From contig CAYQCL010000001.1 in NCBI GenBank assembly GCA_964416065.1, positions 1 to 64,000 of the forward strand: a DNA stretch of 64,000 nt, in the 5' to 3' direction. Source of the DNA: Limiplasma sp964416065. GTDB taxonomy: Bacteria > Bacillota > Clostridia > Christensenellales > Aristaeellaceae. The position numbers and the translations under genes are program-made. The stretch's first letter is position 1. Each line of letters starts with the position of its first letter. The notes beneath the pieces are model-generated. The model was not told the DNA's origin, did no database searches, and was given only the letters and a program-made list of their open reading frames with translations. This document shows, piece by piece, positions 1-8,843 of the stretch.

Positions 1-101
1 CTTGACTCTCTGTTTTTCTATCCTTAATGTTACCGTTCTATTGTAACTCAACAAAATGAAAAGAGTGGGAGAGCTCGATTGACGTCCGAAACAAACAAAA
101 A

Positions 102-125
102 GCCGGTTCCGTTTGCGAAACCGGC
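102..125 (-). terminator. Rho-independent terminator of the Nudix/tgt operon
   Basis: A 7-bp GC-rich stem (GCCGGTT paired with AACCGGC) is followed on the minus strand by a T-rich tract, just after the stop of the Nudix gene. It would end the minus-strand operon. The first 100 bases of the window show no gene. Confidence 0.75.
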
Positions 126-129
126 CAAG

Positions 130-513
130 CTACAGTCCCTTGCGCAGAAAGCTCTCGTCCGCGGGACAAAATGCATAATCAGATAGCTCGTTTTCATGAA
201 CCCACGCCGCTCTGTCATGAACGCGCAACTCGACCGACGGCGCCTTGCCGACCGTCGTCGCGGCGACAAACACCAGCCACAGCTCGCGCTCTCCCTCGTT
301 GCGGATAACAGAGCCAAGCGTCTGGCCGACGGTTACGCCAAGGCCAAGCTCCTCCTTCAGCTCGCGTTCCAGGCATTGCTGGAAGCTCTCGCCCTTTTCG
401 CGCTTGCCGCCCGGAAATTCCCACAATCCCTTCAGCTCGTCCATGCGGCGGCAGATTAAAATCCGGCCCGTCTCGTCGCGCACGACGCCCGCGGCCACAT
501 CAATGCGTTCCAT
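130..513 (-). CDS. Nudix hydrolase, MutT/8-oxo-dGTP diphosphatase-like
   Basis: A 127-residue single-domain Nudix protein. The Nudix box is complete: GGKREKGE, then REL, then EELG, giving the acidic residues that bind Mg2+ or Mn2+. The short length and the phrase ILICRRMDELKGLWEFPGGK resemble MutT-type enzymes that remove oxidised nucleotides, but Nudix substrates cannot be fixed from sequence, so another nucleoside diphosphate derivative is possible. I chose the ATG three codons inside the longest frame because GAGGTGG lies five bases before it. It begins 10 bases after the tgt stop and is the last gene of the minus-strand operon. Confidence 0.85.
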   Translation of the reverse strand: MERIDVAAGVVRDETGRILICRRMDELKGLWEFPGGKREKGESFQQCLERELKEELGLGVTVGQTLGSVIRNEGERELWLVFVAATTVGKAPSVELRVHDRAAWVHENELSDYAFCPADESFLRKGL

Positions 514-523
514 CCCAACCACC

Positions 524-1654
524 TCAGAAATTCCGGCTCATGTCATAGCGCTCGTAGAACTGTTTACGGAAGTCCAGAAGACGATCCTCTGCGATGGCCT
601 CTCTTACATTCTCCATCAGGCGAAGAAGAAAGCGCAGGTTGTGGATGCTGGCCAGCCGCGCGCCGGTGATCTCGCCCGCCTTGAAGAGGTGGCGGATATA
701 GGCGCGGGAGAAATTTTGGCAGGCGTAGCAGTCACACGCCTCGTCGATGGGACGGAAATCATGCGCGTACTGTGCGTTTTTAATGACCAGCCGTCCGTCA
801 GTGGTGAAGCAGGTGCCGTTGCGCGCAATTCGGGTCGCCAGCACGCAGTCAAACATGTCGATGCCACGCAGGACGCCCTCGATCAGACAGTCGGGCGATC
901 CGACACCCATCAGATAGCGCGGCTTGGCGTCGTTCATATGGGGGATAAGCGCCTCCAGCATTTCATACATCATCGGCTTGGGCTCGCCAACAGAAAGTCC
1001 GCCGATACCATAGCCGAAGAAGTCCATGTCGGTCAGCGTTTTTGCGCTCTCAATGCGCAGATCCTTGAAGAACGCCCCCTGAACGATGCCGAAAAGCGCC
1101 TGCGTGTCGTCCGCATGGTGCTGCTGGCAGCGCTTGGCCCAGCGGTGCGTGCGGTGCATCGCGTCCTCGGCGGTCGCGTGATCGCAGGGGTAGGCGGTGC
1201 ATACATCAAAGGCCATCATGATGTCCGAGCCCAGCGCATGCTGAATATCCATGCTTACCTCGGGAGAAATGAAGCGTCGGCTGCCATCCAGATGGCTTTG
1301 AAACGTAACCCCCTCCTCCTTGATCTTGCGGATACCGGAGAGCGAAAAGACCTGAAAGCCGCCGCTGTCCGTCAGGATCGGCTTTGGCCAGCTCATGAAT
1401 TTATGAAGACCGCCCGCCTCGCGGATCAGCTCCTCGCCGGGGCGAAGATGCAGATGATAGGTATTGGAAAGCATAATTTGCGTGCCGATTTCAATCAGCT
1501 CACGTGGAGTCATGGCCTTGACGGTGGCGGCGGTGCCGACCGGCATGTAGATCGGAGTGTGGATATCGCCATGCGGCGTGTGCAATAGACCCAGCCGCGC
1601 GCCGCTTTGCTTGCAGGTTTTGAGTACCTCAAAGGAAAAGTGGGGAGTGCTCAC
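524..1654 (-). CDS. tgt: Queuine tRNA-ribosyltransferase (tRNA-guanine transglycosylase)
   Basis: A 376-residue Tgt of normal bacterial length. It exchanges guanine-34 of GUN-anticodon tRNAs for preQ1 on the way to queuosine. Visible landmarks are DSGGFQVFSLSG with a catalytic Asp, the substrate-pocket segment GVGSPDCLIEGVLRGIDMFD, and the C-terminal zinc site CDCYACQNFSRAYIRHL (three Cys and one His). The start is GTG, and its GTGA overlaps the stop of the upstream pseudouridine synthase gene, with AGGAGG a few bases before it, so the two are translationally coupled. No queuosine-synthesis genes are in the window. Identification is firm. Confidence 0.97.
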   Translation of the reverse strand: MSTPHFSFEVLKTCKQSGARLGLLHTPHGDIHTPIYMPVGTAATVKAMTPRELIEIGTQIMLSNTYHLHLRPGEELIREAGGLHKFMSWPKPILTDSGGFQVFSLSGIRKIKEEGVTFQSHLDGSRRFISPEVSMDIQHALGSDIMMAFDVCTAYPCDHATAEDAMHRTHRWAKRCQQHHADDTQALFGIVQGAFFKDLRIESAKTLTDMDFFGYGIGGLSVGEPKPMMYEMLEALIPHMNDAKPRYLMGVGSPDCLIEGVLRGIDMFDCVLATRIARNGTCFTTDGRLVIKNAQYAHDFRPIDEACDCYACQNFSRAYIRHLFKAGEITGARLASIHNLRFLLRLMENVREAIAEDRLLDFRKQFYERYDMSRNF

Positions 1655-2364
1655 AGGGTAACCTCCTGAAATTCGCTGAAAAAACCGTTGATGACGGAAA
1701 CATAGGGGAGATAGGCGCTGCCGCGCGGGACGCTGAAAAAGGTCATAGGAATTTTTCGGGTCGGATGGCTCAGACGAAGAACGGCTCCCCAGAGCGCGAT
1801 GCTTTCTCCGCGTTGCCCATGTCCATAGCGCATGTCATGGACGATAGGATGGCCGCCGCGCATAAGCTGCACACGGATCTGATGCTTTCGTCCCGTTTGG
1901 AGCTGCACATGCACCAGAGCCGTGTCATCCTCCCCGTTCCGCGAAAGGACACGAAAGGAAAGACAGGCTTCTTGGGCACCGACCGTTTCTTGTGGGACGG
2001 CGCGTACACCACCGGTGGCCTCATCCTTCATAAGCCAATCACGAAGCTGTCCCGTGTCAGGCATAGAGGAGCCATGCTCTATTACAGCAAGGTATTCCCG
2101 CTCCATGACGTGGGAACGGAGCTGCTCGCTCAGGCGGGAAGCGGCCTTGCTTGTGCGGGCAAAGGCAACCAGACCGCCGACAGGACGATCCAGACGATGT
2201 ACGAGCCCGAGATAGACATTCCCTGACTTTCGGTACTTTTCCTTGATATACCGCTTGAGCTCGTCGTGAAGGCTTTCGTCGCCGGTGCTGTCGCTTTGGG
2301 TGAGCTGATTGGGCGGCTTGACGGCGATGAGCAGATGGTTGTCCTCGTAGATGATTTCAGGCAT
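1651..2364 (-). CDS. RluA-family pseudouridine synthase
   Basis: A 237-residue RluA-type synthase that isomerises uridine in rRNA or tRNA. The family motif is seen in GLVHRLDRPVGGLVAFA, where the Asp of HRLDR is the catalytic residue, and TGRKHQIRVQ follows near the C-terminus. There is no N-terminal S4 domain, so it belongs to the shorter YlyB/RluA-like group; the target base cannot be told. The start MPEIIYEDN is chosen because the family begins at this beta-strand; it overlaps the last codons of the upstream methyltransferase. It is coupled to tgt downstream by a 4-base overlap. Confidence 0.9.
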   Translation of the reverse strand: MPEIIYEDNHLLIAVKPPNQLTQSDSTGDESLHDELKRYIKEKYRKSGNVYLGLVHRLDRPVGGLVAFARTSKAASRLSEQLRSHVMEREYLAVIEHGSSMPDTGQLRDWLMKDEATGGVRAVPQETVGAQEACLSFRVLSRNGEDDTALVHVQLQTGRKHQIRVQLMRGGHPIVHDMRYGHGQRGESIALWGAVLRLSHPTRKIPMTFFSVPRGSAYLPYVSVINGFFSEFQEVTL

Positions 2365-3229
2365 CGGGCAGCCACCGCGCGGTCGTGCCGCAGGGCAGGA
2401 CCCCGCCCGTGCCAACACTTAGACAGAGCTCGTCCGCCTCCGCCCTGCCGCCGTAACGGGAGCAGAGACAGCGTTGGGCGATGTTTTTGAGCACCGAGGC
2501 GCTGAAGCCCGTGGTATAGCCGTTGATCAGAAAGAATAACGGCATGTCGCTGAGCGCCTCGGCACAGAGATCAACCAGCGGGAACAGCTCATTTTCCAGC
2601 TTCCAGACCTCGCCGTTGGGGCCGCGCCCATAGCTGGGCGGATCCATGAGAATGGCGTCATAACGGTTGCCGCGCCGCAGCTCGCGCCGGACGAACGCCT
2701 TCGCGTCCTCGATGATAAAGCGCGTGCGTTCCTCGGGAATTCCACTCAGGTTGCGGTTTTCGCGCGCCCAGAGCACCATGCCCTTGGCCGCGTCCACATG
2801 GGTGACGTGCGCGCCCGCGGCCGCGCAGGACAGCGTCGCTCCGCCCGTATAGGCAAAGAGGTTGAGGACGCGGGGCGGACGATCCCACGAGCCTGCCGAA
2901 CGGATACGCTCCTGCATGAAGGCCCAGTTGACCGCTTGCTCAGGAAACAGGCCGGTGTGCTTGAAGCCCGTCGGTTTGACGTAGAACCTGAGGTTGTCAA
3001 GGCCGATAACCCAGCGTTCGGGCAGCTTGTCACGAAAGCTCCAATGACCGCCGCCGGATTCGCTGCGCTCATAGCTGGCCTGGGCCTGTTCCCACAGCGC
3101 GGGATCGGCCTTGGGCCAGATCACCTGCGGATCCGGACGGCGCAGGATGATATTCCCCCAGCGCTCCAGCTTTTCACCGTCGCCTGTGTCCAGCACCTGA
3201 TAGTCGTGCCATTGATCGCAAAGATACAT
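2357..3229 (-). CDS. Class I SAM-dependent methyltransferase (COG1092/RlmI-like)
   Basis: A 290-residue Rossmann-fold methyltransferase. The SAM motif is NLFAYTGGATLSCAAAG, followed by an acidic residue in HVDAAKG, and the catalytic region ILMDPPSYGRG matches COG1092-type RNA methyltransferases. The C-terminal phrase VLPCGTTARW is also typical of the family. There is no PUA domain, unlike E. coli RlmI, so the target RNA is unknown. The start is placed at MYLCDQWHDY, where family similarity begins and a weak GGAGAA site lies upstream; a longer reading of 36 more residues looks non-native. It follows ileS by 59 bases on the same strand. Confidence 0.85.
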   Translation of the reverse strand: MYLCDQWHDYQVLDTGDGEKLERWGNIILRRPDPQVIWPKADPALWEQAQASYERSESGGGHWSFRDKLPERWVIGLDNLRFYVKPTGFKHTGLFPEQAVNWAFMQERIRSAGSWDRPPRVLNLFAYTGGATLSCAAAGAHVTHVDAAKGMVLWARENRNLSGIPEERTRFIIEDAKAFVRRELRRGNRYDAILMDPPSYGRGPNGEVWKLENELFPLVDLCAEALSDMPLFFLINGYTTGFSASVLKNIAQRCLCSRYGGRAEADELCLSVGTGGVLPCGTTARWLPDA

Positions 3230-3288
3230 GAATCTTCTCCTAAACAGACGCCGACGCGGGAATTCCCCCGCGTCCGGTGCTTCTTTGA

Positions 3289-6200
3289 TTACGCCTTTCT
3301 GACGCTCATAACCGCCTTTTTGCCGTTGAGATCCCATTCCTTGACCTGCGCGTCCGCGGGAGCGGAGGCGCGCTCAAGCTTCACCGCCAGCACGCTTTGC
3401 ATGATGAAGCCGCGTCCGCTCTCAATCGCGGCGGCAAGCTCGTCGTCGGCCTCGTAGGTGACCTCGATGCGGTTGCTGACCTCGAAGTTGACGTCCTTGC
3501 GCATGTTCTGTAGCTTGGAGACCATTTCGCGCTGATAGCCCTCGGCGATCAGCGCGGGGGTCAGGTTACAGTCGAGCACAACGGTCACGTCACCGTCGAT
3601 CTGCGCGGCGAAGCCGACCTTCTGGACGGCCTCAGTGAGCACGTCGTCTTTGGCGAGCACGACCTCGGTATCATCCAGCGTGAAGGTCAGATTTTCTCCG
3701 CGCTCAAAGGCATCCACCACCTCGTTGCCGTCCAGCTCCTTGAGCTTCTGGCCGATGCGGCCCAGCAGCTTTCCGTACTTCGGGCCGAGCGTGCGCATCT
3801 GGGGCTTCAAGTTGTAGGTGGTGAAGGCGCGCGCGTCCTCGGTAAAGACGACCTTTTTGCAGTTGAGCTCGTCCTCGGCCAGCGCGCTGAACGCTTCGTC
3901 AAAGCGCGTTCCCTTGACATAGATCGTCTCAACGGGCTGACGAACCTTGAGGTTCGCGCCCGCGCGGCAGGCTAGGCCCAGGCTGACAACCTCGCGCAGC
4001 GCGCTCATCTGGACGTTGAGCTCCTCGTCGATCAGGCTTTCGTCCGCCGTGGGGAAGTCGCAGAGATGGACGCTTTCGGGCGCGGTATCATCCACGCTGC
4101 GAACCAGGTTCTGATAGATGTCCTCGGACATGAAGGGAACGAAGGGGGCGATCAGCTTAGAAAGCGTTACTAGCACCGTGTAGAGGGTGGCGAACGCGGC
4201 CTCCTTGGTGGTGTCCATGCCCTTGCCCCAGAAGCGCTCGCGGCAGCGGCGCACGTACCAGTTGCTCAGCTCGTCCACAAAATCGCTGATGGCGCGGGCG
4301 GGTTCGGGAATGCGGTAATTGCTCAGATCGTCGTCCACGCGCTTGATGAGCTGATTCAGGCGGGACAGTACCCATTTGTCCATCAGGGTGAGCTGGACGT
4401 TTTCAATGGGATGCTCCTTGGGATCGAAGTTGTCGATGTTGGCGTAGAGCACGAAGAAGGCGTAGGTGTTTTGCAGCGTGCTCATAAACTTGCGTTGGCC
4501 CTCGTTGACGGCCTCGTCGCTGAAGCGGCTGGGCAGCCAAGGCGCGCCGACGGTATAGAAGTACCAGCGCACCGCGTCCGCACCCTGCTTGTTGAGCACG
4601 CTCCAGGGATCGACCACGTTGCCCTTGTGCTTGGACATTTTCTGACCGTCCTTGTCCTGCACATGTCCCATGACGATACAGTTTTCAAACGGTGAGCGGC
4701 CGAACATGAGCGTCGAAATGGCCAGAAGCGTATAGAACCAGCCGCGTGTTTGGTCGATCGCCTCGCTGATGAAGTTGGCGGGAAAACGTTTTTCAAAGAT
4801 CTCCTTATTTTCAAAGGGATAGTGCCACTGCGCGAAGGGCATAGAGCCGCTGTCGTACCAGCAGTCGATGACGTCCTTGACGCGACGCATGGGCTTGCCG
4901 CACTCGGGACAGGTGATTTCCACCGCGTCCACATAAGGACGGTGCAACTCGATGTCGCCGATCTCGGTCGTGGCCATTTCGCGAAGCTCCTGCCTGGAGC
5001 CGATGACATGGATGTGCCCGTCCTCGCATTGCCAGATGGGCAACGGGGTACCCCAGTAGCGCTCGCGGCTCAGGCCCCAATCGACCACGTTCTCGACGAA
5101 GTTGCCCATACGGCCGTCCTTGATGTTGTCGGGGTACCAGTTGACGCTGCGGTTGTTCTTGACCAGTTCGTCACGCACGGCGGTCATCTTGATATACCAG
5201 GTGGGACGGGGATAGTAGAGCAGAGGCTTGTGGCAGCGCCAGCAGAAGGGATAATCGTGAGCGAAGGGTACGGCCGCGAACAGCAGCCCGCGCTCCTTGA
5301 GATCCTCAAGGATCAGCGGATCCGCGTCCTTGACGAAGACGCCGGCCCACTTGGTGTCCGCCGTCAAACAGCCCTGTGTGTCCACCAGATTGATGAAGGG
5401 AAGGTCGTTCTGCTTGCTGACGCGGTTGTCGTCCTCGCCAAAGGCGGGCGCGATGTGGACGATGCCGGTGCCATCGGTCATGGTGACGTAATCATCGCAG
5501 ATCACGTACCACGCGGGCTTGTCCAGTTTGCCCACGGCAAAGTCGAACAGCGGCACATATTCAAGGCCGCGGAGATCACGGCCCGGCATTTCGGCGTGAA
5601 CCTCGATGTCCTTGTCGGGGAAGACTGTCGAGATGAGCGCCTTGGCCATGATGTAGGTTTCGCCCTCGACGGTGAAGCGGGCATAGATATCGTTGGGGTT
5701 GACGCACAGGGCGAGGTTGCTGGGCAGCGTCCAGGGAGTGGTCGTCCAGGCGAGCAGATAGGTGTTTTCCTCACCCTTGACGGGGAAACGGACATAGGCG
5801 GAGGTTTCCCTGACATTCTGATATCCCTGCGCCACCTCATGGCTGCTCAGAGCCGTGCCGCAGCGCGGGCAATAGGGGGCGATTTTGTGCCCCAGATAGA
5901 GAAGCCCCTTCTTCCAGATTTCTTTCAGGCTCCACCATTCGGACTCGATATAATCGTCCTTGTAGGTGATGTAGGGATTCTTCATGTCGGCCCAGAAGCC
6001 CACGCGGTCGCTCATTTCCTCCCACTCGTGCTGATACTTCCAGACGCTTTTTTTGCATTCGGCGATGAACGGCTCGATGCCATAGGCCTCGATCTGAGGC
6101 TTGCCGTCCAAGCCGAGCTGCTTTTCGACCTCCAGCTCGACGGGAAGACCATGGGTATCCCAGCCCGCCTTTCTGAGAACATCCTTGCCCTTCATGCTCT

Positions 6201-6414
6201 GGTAGCGCGGAATCAAATCCTTGATGGCGCGCGTCTCGATATGGCCGATGTGCGGACGGCCATTGGCCGTGGGCGGGCCGTCGAAGAAGGTGAAGCGATC
6301 CGCGCCGTCGCGATGGTGGAAGCTCTTTTCGATGATGTCCTCACGCTTCCAGAAATCGAGGATCTGCTTTTCGCGCTCGACAAAGTTCATGTCCGTGGGT
6401 ACTTTGCGATACAT
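3289..6414 (-). CDS. ileS: Isoleucyl-tRNA synthetase, type 2 (eukaryote-like)
   Basis: A 1041-residue class I aminoacyl-tRNA synthetase that charges tRNA-Ile. The signature PPTANGRPHIGHIETR (HIGH motif) lies near residue 50 and KMSKHKGN near residue 592. The length and the KMSKH variant, plus the long C-terminal domain instead of a terminal zinc ribbon, place it in the IleRS2 group, which is larger than the roughly 930-residue type 1 enzymes. Members of that group are known to be less sensitive to mupirocin. The connecting editing domain is present between the motifs. Expression is controlled by the T-box leader directly upstream. Identification is firm. Confidence 0.97.
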   Translation of the reverse strand: MYRKVPTDMNFVEREKQILDFWKREDIIEKSFHHRDGADRFTFFDGPPTANGRPHIGHIETRAIKDLIPRYQSMKGKDVLRKAGWDTHGLPVELEVEKQLGLDGKPQIEAYGIEPFIAECKKSVWKYQHEWEEMSDRVGFWADMKNPYITYKDDYIESEWWSLKEIWKKGLLYLGHKIAPYCPRCGTALSSHEVAQGYQNVRETSAYVRFPVKGEENTYLLAWTTTPWTLPSNLALCVNPNDIYARFTVEGETYIMAKALISTVFPDKDIEVHAEMPGRDLRGLEYVPLFDFAVGKLDKPAWYVICDDYVTMTDGTGIVHIAPAFGEDDNRVSKQNDLPFINLVDTQGCLTADTKWAGVFVKDADPLILEDLKERGLLFAAVPFAHDYPFCWRCHKPLLYYPRPTWYIKMTAVRDELVKNNRSVNWYPDNIKDGRMGNFVENVVDWGLSRERYWGTPLPIWQCEDGHIHVIGSRQELREMATTEIGDIELHRPYVDAVEITCPECGKPMRRVKDVIDCWYDSGSMPFAQWHYPFENKEIFEKRFPANFISEAIDQTRGWFYTLLAISTLMFGRSPFENCIVMGHVQDKDGQKMSKHKGNVVDPWSVLNKQGADAVRWYFYTVGAPWLPSRFSDEAVNEGQRKFMSTLQNTYAFFVLYANIDNFDPKEHPIENVQLTLMDKWVLSRLNQLIKRVDDDLSNYRIPEPARAISDFVDELSNWYVRRCRERFWGKGMDTTKEAAFATLYTVLVTLSKLIAPFVPFMSEDIYQNLVRSVDDTAPESVHLCDFPTADESLIDEELNVQMSALREVVSLGLACRAGANLKVRQPVETIYVKGTRFDEAFSALAEDELNCKKVVFTEDARAFTTYNLKPQMRTLGPKYGKLLGRIGQKLKELDGNEVVDAFERGENLTFTLDDTEVVLAKDDVLTEAVQKVGFAAQIDGDVTVVLDCNLTPALIAEGYQREMVSKLQNMRKDVNFEVSNRIEVTYEADDELAAAIESGRGFIMQSVLAVKLERASAPADAQVKEWDLNGKKAVMSVRKA

Positions 6415-6446
6415 GGGATTGCCTCCTTTGTTTGCTTTCGGGGCAA

Positions 6447-6474
6447 GAAAAAACCGCCCCGCTCAACGGGACGG
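6447..6474 (-). terminator. Regulated terminator of the ileS T-box
   Basis: The stem CCGTCCCG...CGGGGCGG is followed on the minus strand by a run of T residues ending about 30 bases before the ileS ATG. It competes with the antiterminator formed by the T-box core. Confidence 0.88.
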
Positions 6475-6705
6475 AAAACTTCTTTCCGCGGTACCACCCA
6501 TTTTGACGACTCATCGCCGCCCACTCGTTACCGGCCTACACCGGCAGGCTCTGTCACGGGAGCGCCCGACCCGCCTTACAGCGCAAAACGCGCTATCAGA
6601 CGGATGGCTCCGAGGTGATTTGACATTCCCTCGCGGCGTCCGGCTCGCACCATTTCCGAACTCGCTTGGCCGCAAAAACGGGACGCCCGTCCTCATCATT
6701 GCCGT
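6447..6705 (-). promoter_or_regulatory. T-box riboswitch leader of ileS, candidate Ile specifier
   Basis: The minus strand carries the conserved T-box core TGGGTGGTACCGCGG (6486-6500), which pairs with the tRNA acceptor end, followed by an antiterminator/terminator region. The Stem I element with GATGAGGAC is at about 6689-6701. An ATC triplet (6617-6619) followed by a purine sits where the specifier loop should be and would read isoleucine, matching the downstream gene. Uncharged tRNA-Ile would stabilise the antiterminator. The specifier position is my reading and is less sure than the T-box itself. Confidence 0.93.
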
Positions 6706-6713
6706 TGAAACGT

Positions 6714-6742
6714 ATGATAGCACAGTTTTTGCCGATTGTAAA
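6714..6742 (-). promoter_or_regulatory. Sigma-A promoter for the ileS leader
   Basis: On the minus strand TTTACA and TATCAT are separated by 17 bp, and the predicted start falls just before Stem I of the T-box. The 170 bases from here to the M56 remnant hold no other feature that I can support. Confidence 0.7.
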
Positions 6743-6911
6743 GGGCCAAGCTGTTACATTGATGACGTGAAAAGAGGTTGACATAAGCGGTAGACATATG
6801 TAGAACAGCGGTGGACGAAAGTAGAACTTAGGGAAAAGGGATGAAATGGAAACGATACCGCATTCTATTAACAGCCTTCGTCCGAAACGATACGAGAGAA
6901 AGGGTGATCCG

Positions 6912-7933
6912 ATGCGATCCGCAACGGTATTCAATTTCCTGATCGAAGCCACGCTGATGGGCAGTGTGATGATTCTCTTGATGCTCGCTGTCCGAAAGTT
7001 CTTCGGTCACAGCTGGGCAGCCGCCTGATCCGCTTCGCGTGGATTTTGGTGGAGGTGCGGCTGCTGGTACCGCTTGCTCTTCCCAATCCCATGATGAACG
7101 AGCTTCGGCCGACCTATTCCGACAACGTAGGCGTGCGCCCTATCGCCGACCAGATCCGCGTGCGCAGTATGGATGCGATGCAGGATGTGGCATATGCGCT
7201 GGGAGCCAGCGCCAAATTGGAGTCAGGAGGCGCTGTGGGCAACGCCATCCGCACCTTCGGCGCCGAGACCAGCTACGGCCATACGGCATGATGGATTCTT
7301 CTGGCCTATTGCGTTGTGGCGGCTCTGGTGCTGGGCTGGATGATCGTAAAGAACCTGCGCTTTTTGAAAGAGCTCAGGCGCGATCGCGTCAGGCCGCTGA
7401 CGGGTGAGGAGCTCACACGCTATCGCCTGCTCTGCGCCAGAAGCAAGTTCAAGGAGCTTCCTGTTTATTGGGTGGATCCGCTGCCCAGCGCGTGCCTGGT
7501 GGGTACCCTGCGGCCCTATATCGCTCTGCCCCTCACGCTTGACTGCGGGGAGCTGCTGCCGGTTCTCGCGCATGAGCTGTGCCATAAAAAGGCGGGCAAC
7601 CATTGGTGCAACCTGTGTTGTGTAGTGCATTGGTTCAATCCGCTGGTATGGCTGGCCGCGCATCTCTACCGCGCCGATCAGGAAATGGCGTGCGACGAGC
7701 GTGTGACCGCCCCGATGAATGATGAGGAGCACATCGATTATGCCAATACACTGGCGCTGGCCGCGGCGCGGCGGTCAGCACCCGGAATGATCGTGCTCGC
7801 GACCGGTATGTCCATGAAGGGACGGCATATCAAGGAGCGCATTCGCGCCATCGTGGACGGACGCAGGATCGTGGCCTGGCGCGATATGACTCTTCTCCGC
7901 TTTGGACTCGCTGCTCAGCCCTTTGAAATCTGA
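6912..7933 (+). pseudogene. Broken BlaR1/MecR1-type M56 metallopeptidase
   Basis: Three pieces together resemble the membrane part of an M56 sensor-peptidase. The first piece (6912-7028) has a transmembrane helix and ends early. A frameshift near 7010 leads into the second piece, starting with a helix (RFAWILVEVRLLVP). An in-frame TGA at 7289-7291 interrupts the start of the next helix, and the third piece carries the zinc motif HELCHKKAGN and a second helix region. The usual extracellular sensor domain is missing after residue IVAWRD. No BlaI-type repressor gene is adjacent. With a frameshift, a stop and a truncation I regard it as inactive. Confidence 0.85.
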
Positions 7934-7964
7934 AAAAATGGAATGCGTTTTTCAAAAAAAACCA

Positions 7965-7993
7965 TTGACAGAGGGTAGGATGTATTGTATAAT
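7965..7993 (+). promoter_or_regulatory. Perfect consensus sigma-A promoter upstream of an intergenic element
   Basis: TTGACA and TATAAT are both exact consensus, with a 17-bp spacer, on the plus strand. The only thing downstream on this strand before the antisense gntR gene is the structured 120-base segment described next. Confidence 0.75.
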
Positions 7994-7999
7994 ACAAAC

Positions 8000-8117
8000 G
8001 AGGTTAGATAGCACTAACCATCTGCTGGGAAGTAGCCGCTCCTTGCAGAAAAGACCCATTGGGTGAGTTCCCTCACCCCCTCCAAAAAGCGACGCCCGAG
8101 GTTTTACCTCGGGCGTC
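8000..8117 (+). ncRNA. Candidate small structured RNA, family unknown
   Basis: Directly after a perfect promoter lie several local inverted repeats: GGTTAG/CTAACC (8002-8019), TCTGC/GCAGA (8021-8049), GGGTGAG/CTCACCC (8061-8078), and the 12-bp stem at 8091-8117. No start codon with a ribosome binding site is seen in the segment. The last hairpin could end this transcript, though its T-run is on the opposite strand. I checked by eye for SRP, 6S, tmRNA and common riboswitch cores and did not recognise one. It could equally be an antisense leader against gntR. Confidence 0.35.
8082..8117 (-). terminator. Terminator of the GntR/ADP-ribosylglycohydrolase operon
   Basis: A perfect 12-bp stem GACGCCCGAGGT/ACCTCGGGCGTC with a 3-base loop is followed on the minus strand by GCTTTTTGG. 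It lies 12 bases after the gntR stop. Confidence 0.88.
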
Positions 8118-8128
8118 AGCTTGTTGAC

Positions 8129-8812
8129 CTATTCGCCGTCTTTCTCAAGCGATTTGCGCACGGCATCCATGTGGGCTCGAACGGCGCTTCGGGCCGCTTC
8201 GACATCTCGACTCAGAAGCGCGTCCACAATCGCGCGATGCTCACGGCAAATGGCCTCGCGGCGTTCGGCCGTTCGGGCGCTTTTGAGCGTAATCTCCTGA
8301 ATCATCTCGTAATAGGTATCAATAAAAACACTGAACAGCTGGTTTCCGCTCAGCTCCGTGATGTGATAGTGAAAATAGTGATCCAACCGCGATGCCTCCC
8401 GATCCTCGGCGGGTGTTTTGGAAAGTAGATCGGAAAGTTCCTTGAGTTGCTCATCCGTCGCGCGTTCAACGATTTTTTCCACGGCTCGGCATTCCATGAC
8501 CTCGCGAAACTCCAGCAGGTCGCTGTACGCGGCCTCGCGCAGCTGCTCGGAGAGCTGACGGGCGAAGGAATCGCCCACAACAGACTTGATGAACGTTCCG
8601 CCCTTAGGGCTACGGCTGATGAAGCCGCGCGCCTCCAAGACGGTGAGTGCCTCACGCAGGATCCCACGGCTGACGCCGAGCTGGTCGGCCAGCTGGCTTT
8701 CTGGCGGCAAACGGGTGCCGACGGTCAGCTCTCCGTCCTGCATGGAGCGAATAAACTGCTCTGCGATGCGATCCGAAAGACGCTGATCCTGAATCGGTTG
8801 AAAATTCATCAT
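8129..8812 (-). CDS. GntR-family transcriptional regulator, FadR/FCD subfamily
   Basis: A 227-residue regulator with an N-terminal winged helix (LADQLGVSRGILREALTVLE, about residues 35-60) and a C-terminal all-helical FCD ligand domain containing His residues in LDHYFHYHITELSGN that usually bind metal and a small carboxylate-like effector. The ATG is preceded by AAGGAGG nine bases upstream; a second ATG follows at once. It is the last gene of the catabolic operon and follows the glycohydrolase gene by 31 bases, so it probably controls that operon. A TCAC-N5-GTGA palindrome at the operon promoter is a candidate target, which is inference. Confidence 0.9.
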   Translation of the reverse strand: MMNFQPIQDQRLSDRIAEQFIRSMQDGELTVGTRLPPESQLADQLGVSRGILREALTVLEARGFISRSPKGGTFIKSVVGDSFARQLSEQLREAAYSDLLEFREVMECRAVEKIVERATDEQLKELSDLLSKTPAEDREASRLDHYFHYHITELSGNQLFSVFIDTYYEMIQEITLKSARTAERREAICREHRAIVDALLSRDVEAARSAVRAHMDAVRKSLEKDGE

Positions 8813-8843
8813 GTAAAAGCTCCTCCTTGTACGTTTCGGGCCG

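Noticed and set aside
4750..6618. Long plus-strand open frame opposite ileS
   Set aside because: Shadow of the ileS coding strand; it runs into the T-box leader and lacks any family feature.
8021..8049. Possible SRP RNA tetraloop-like text (GGGAAGTAGCC) in the intergenic element
   Set aside because: The conserved SRP helix 8 core is not complete and the pairing around it does not fit.
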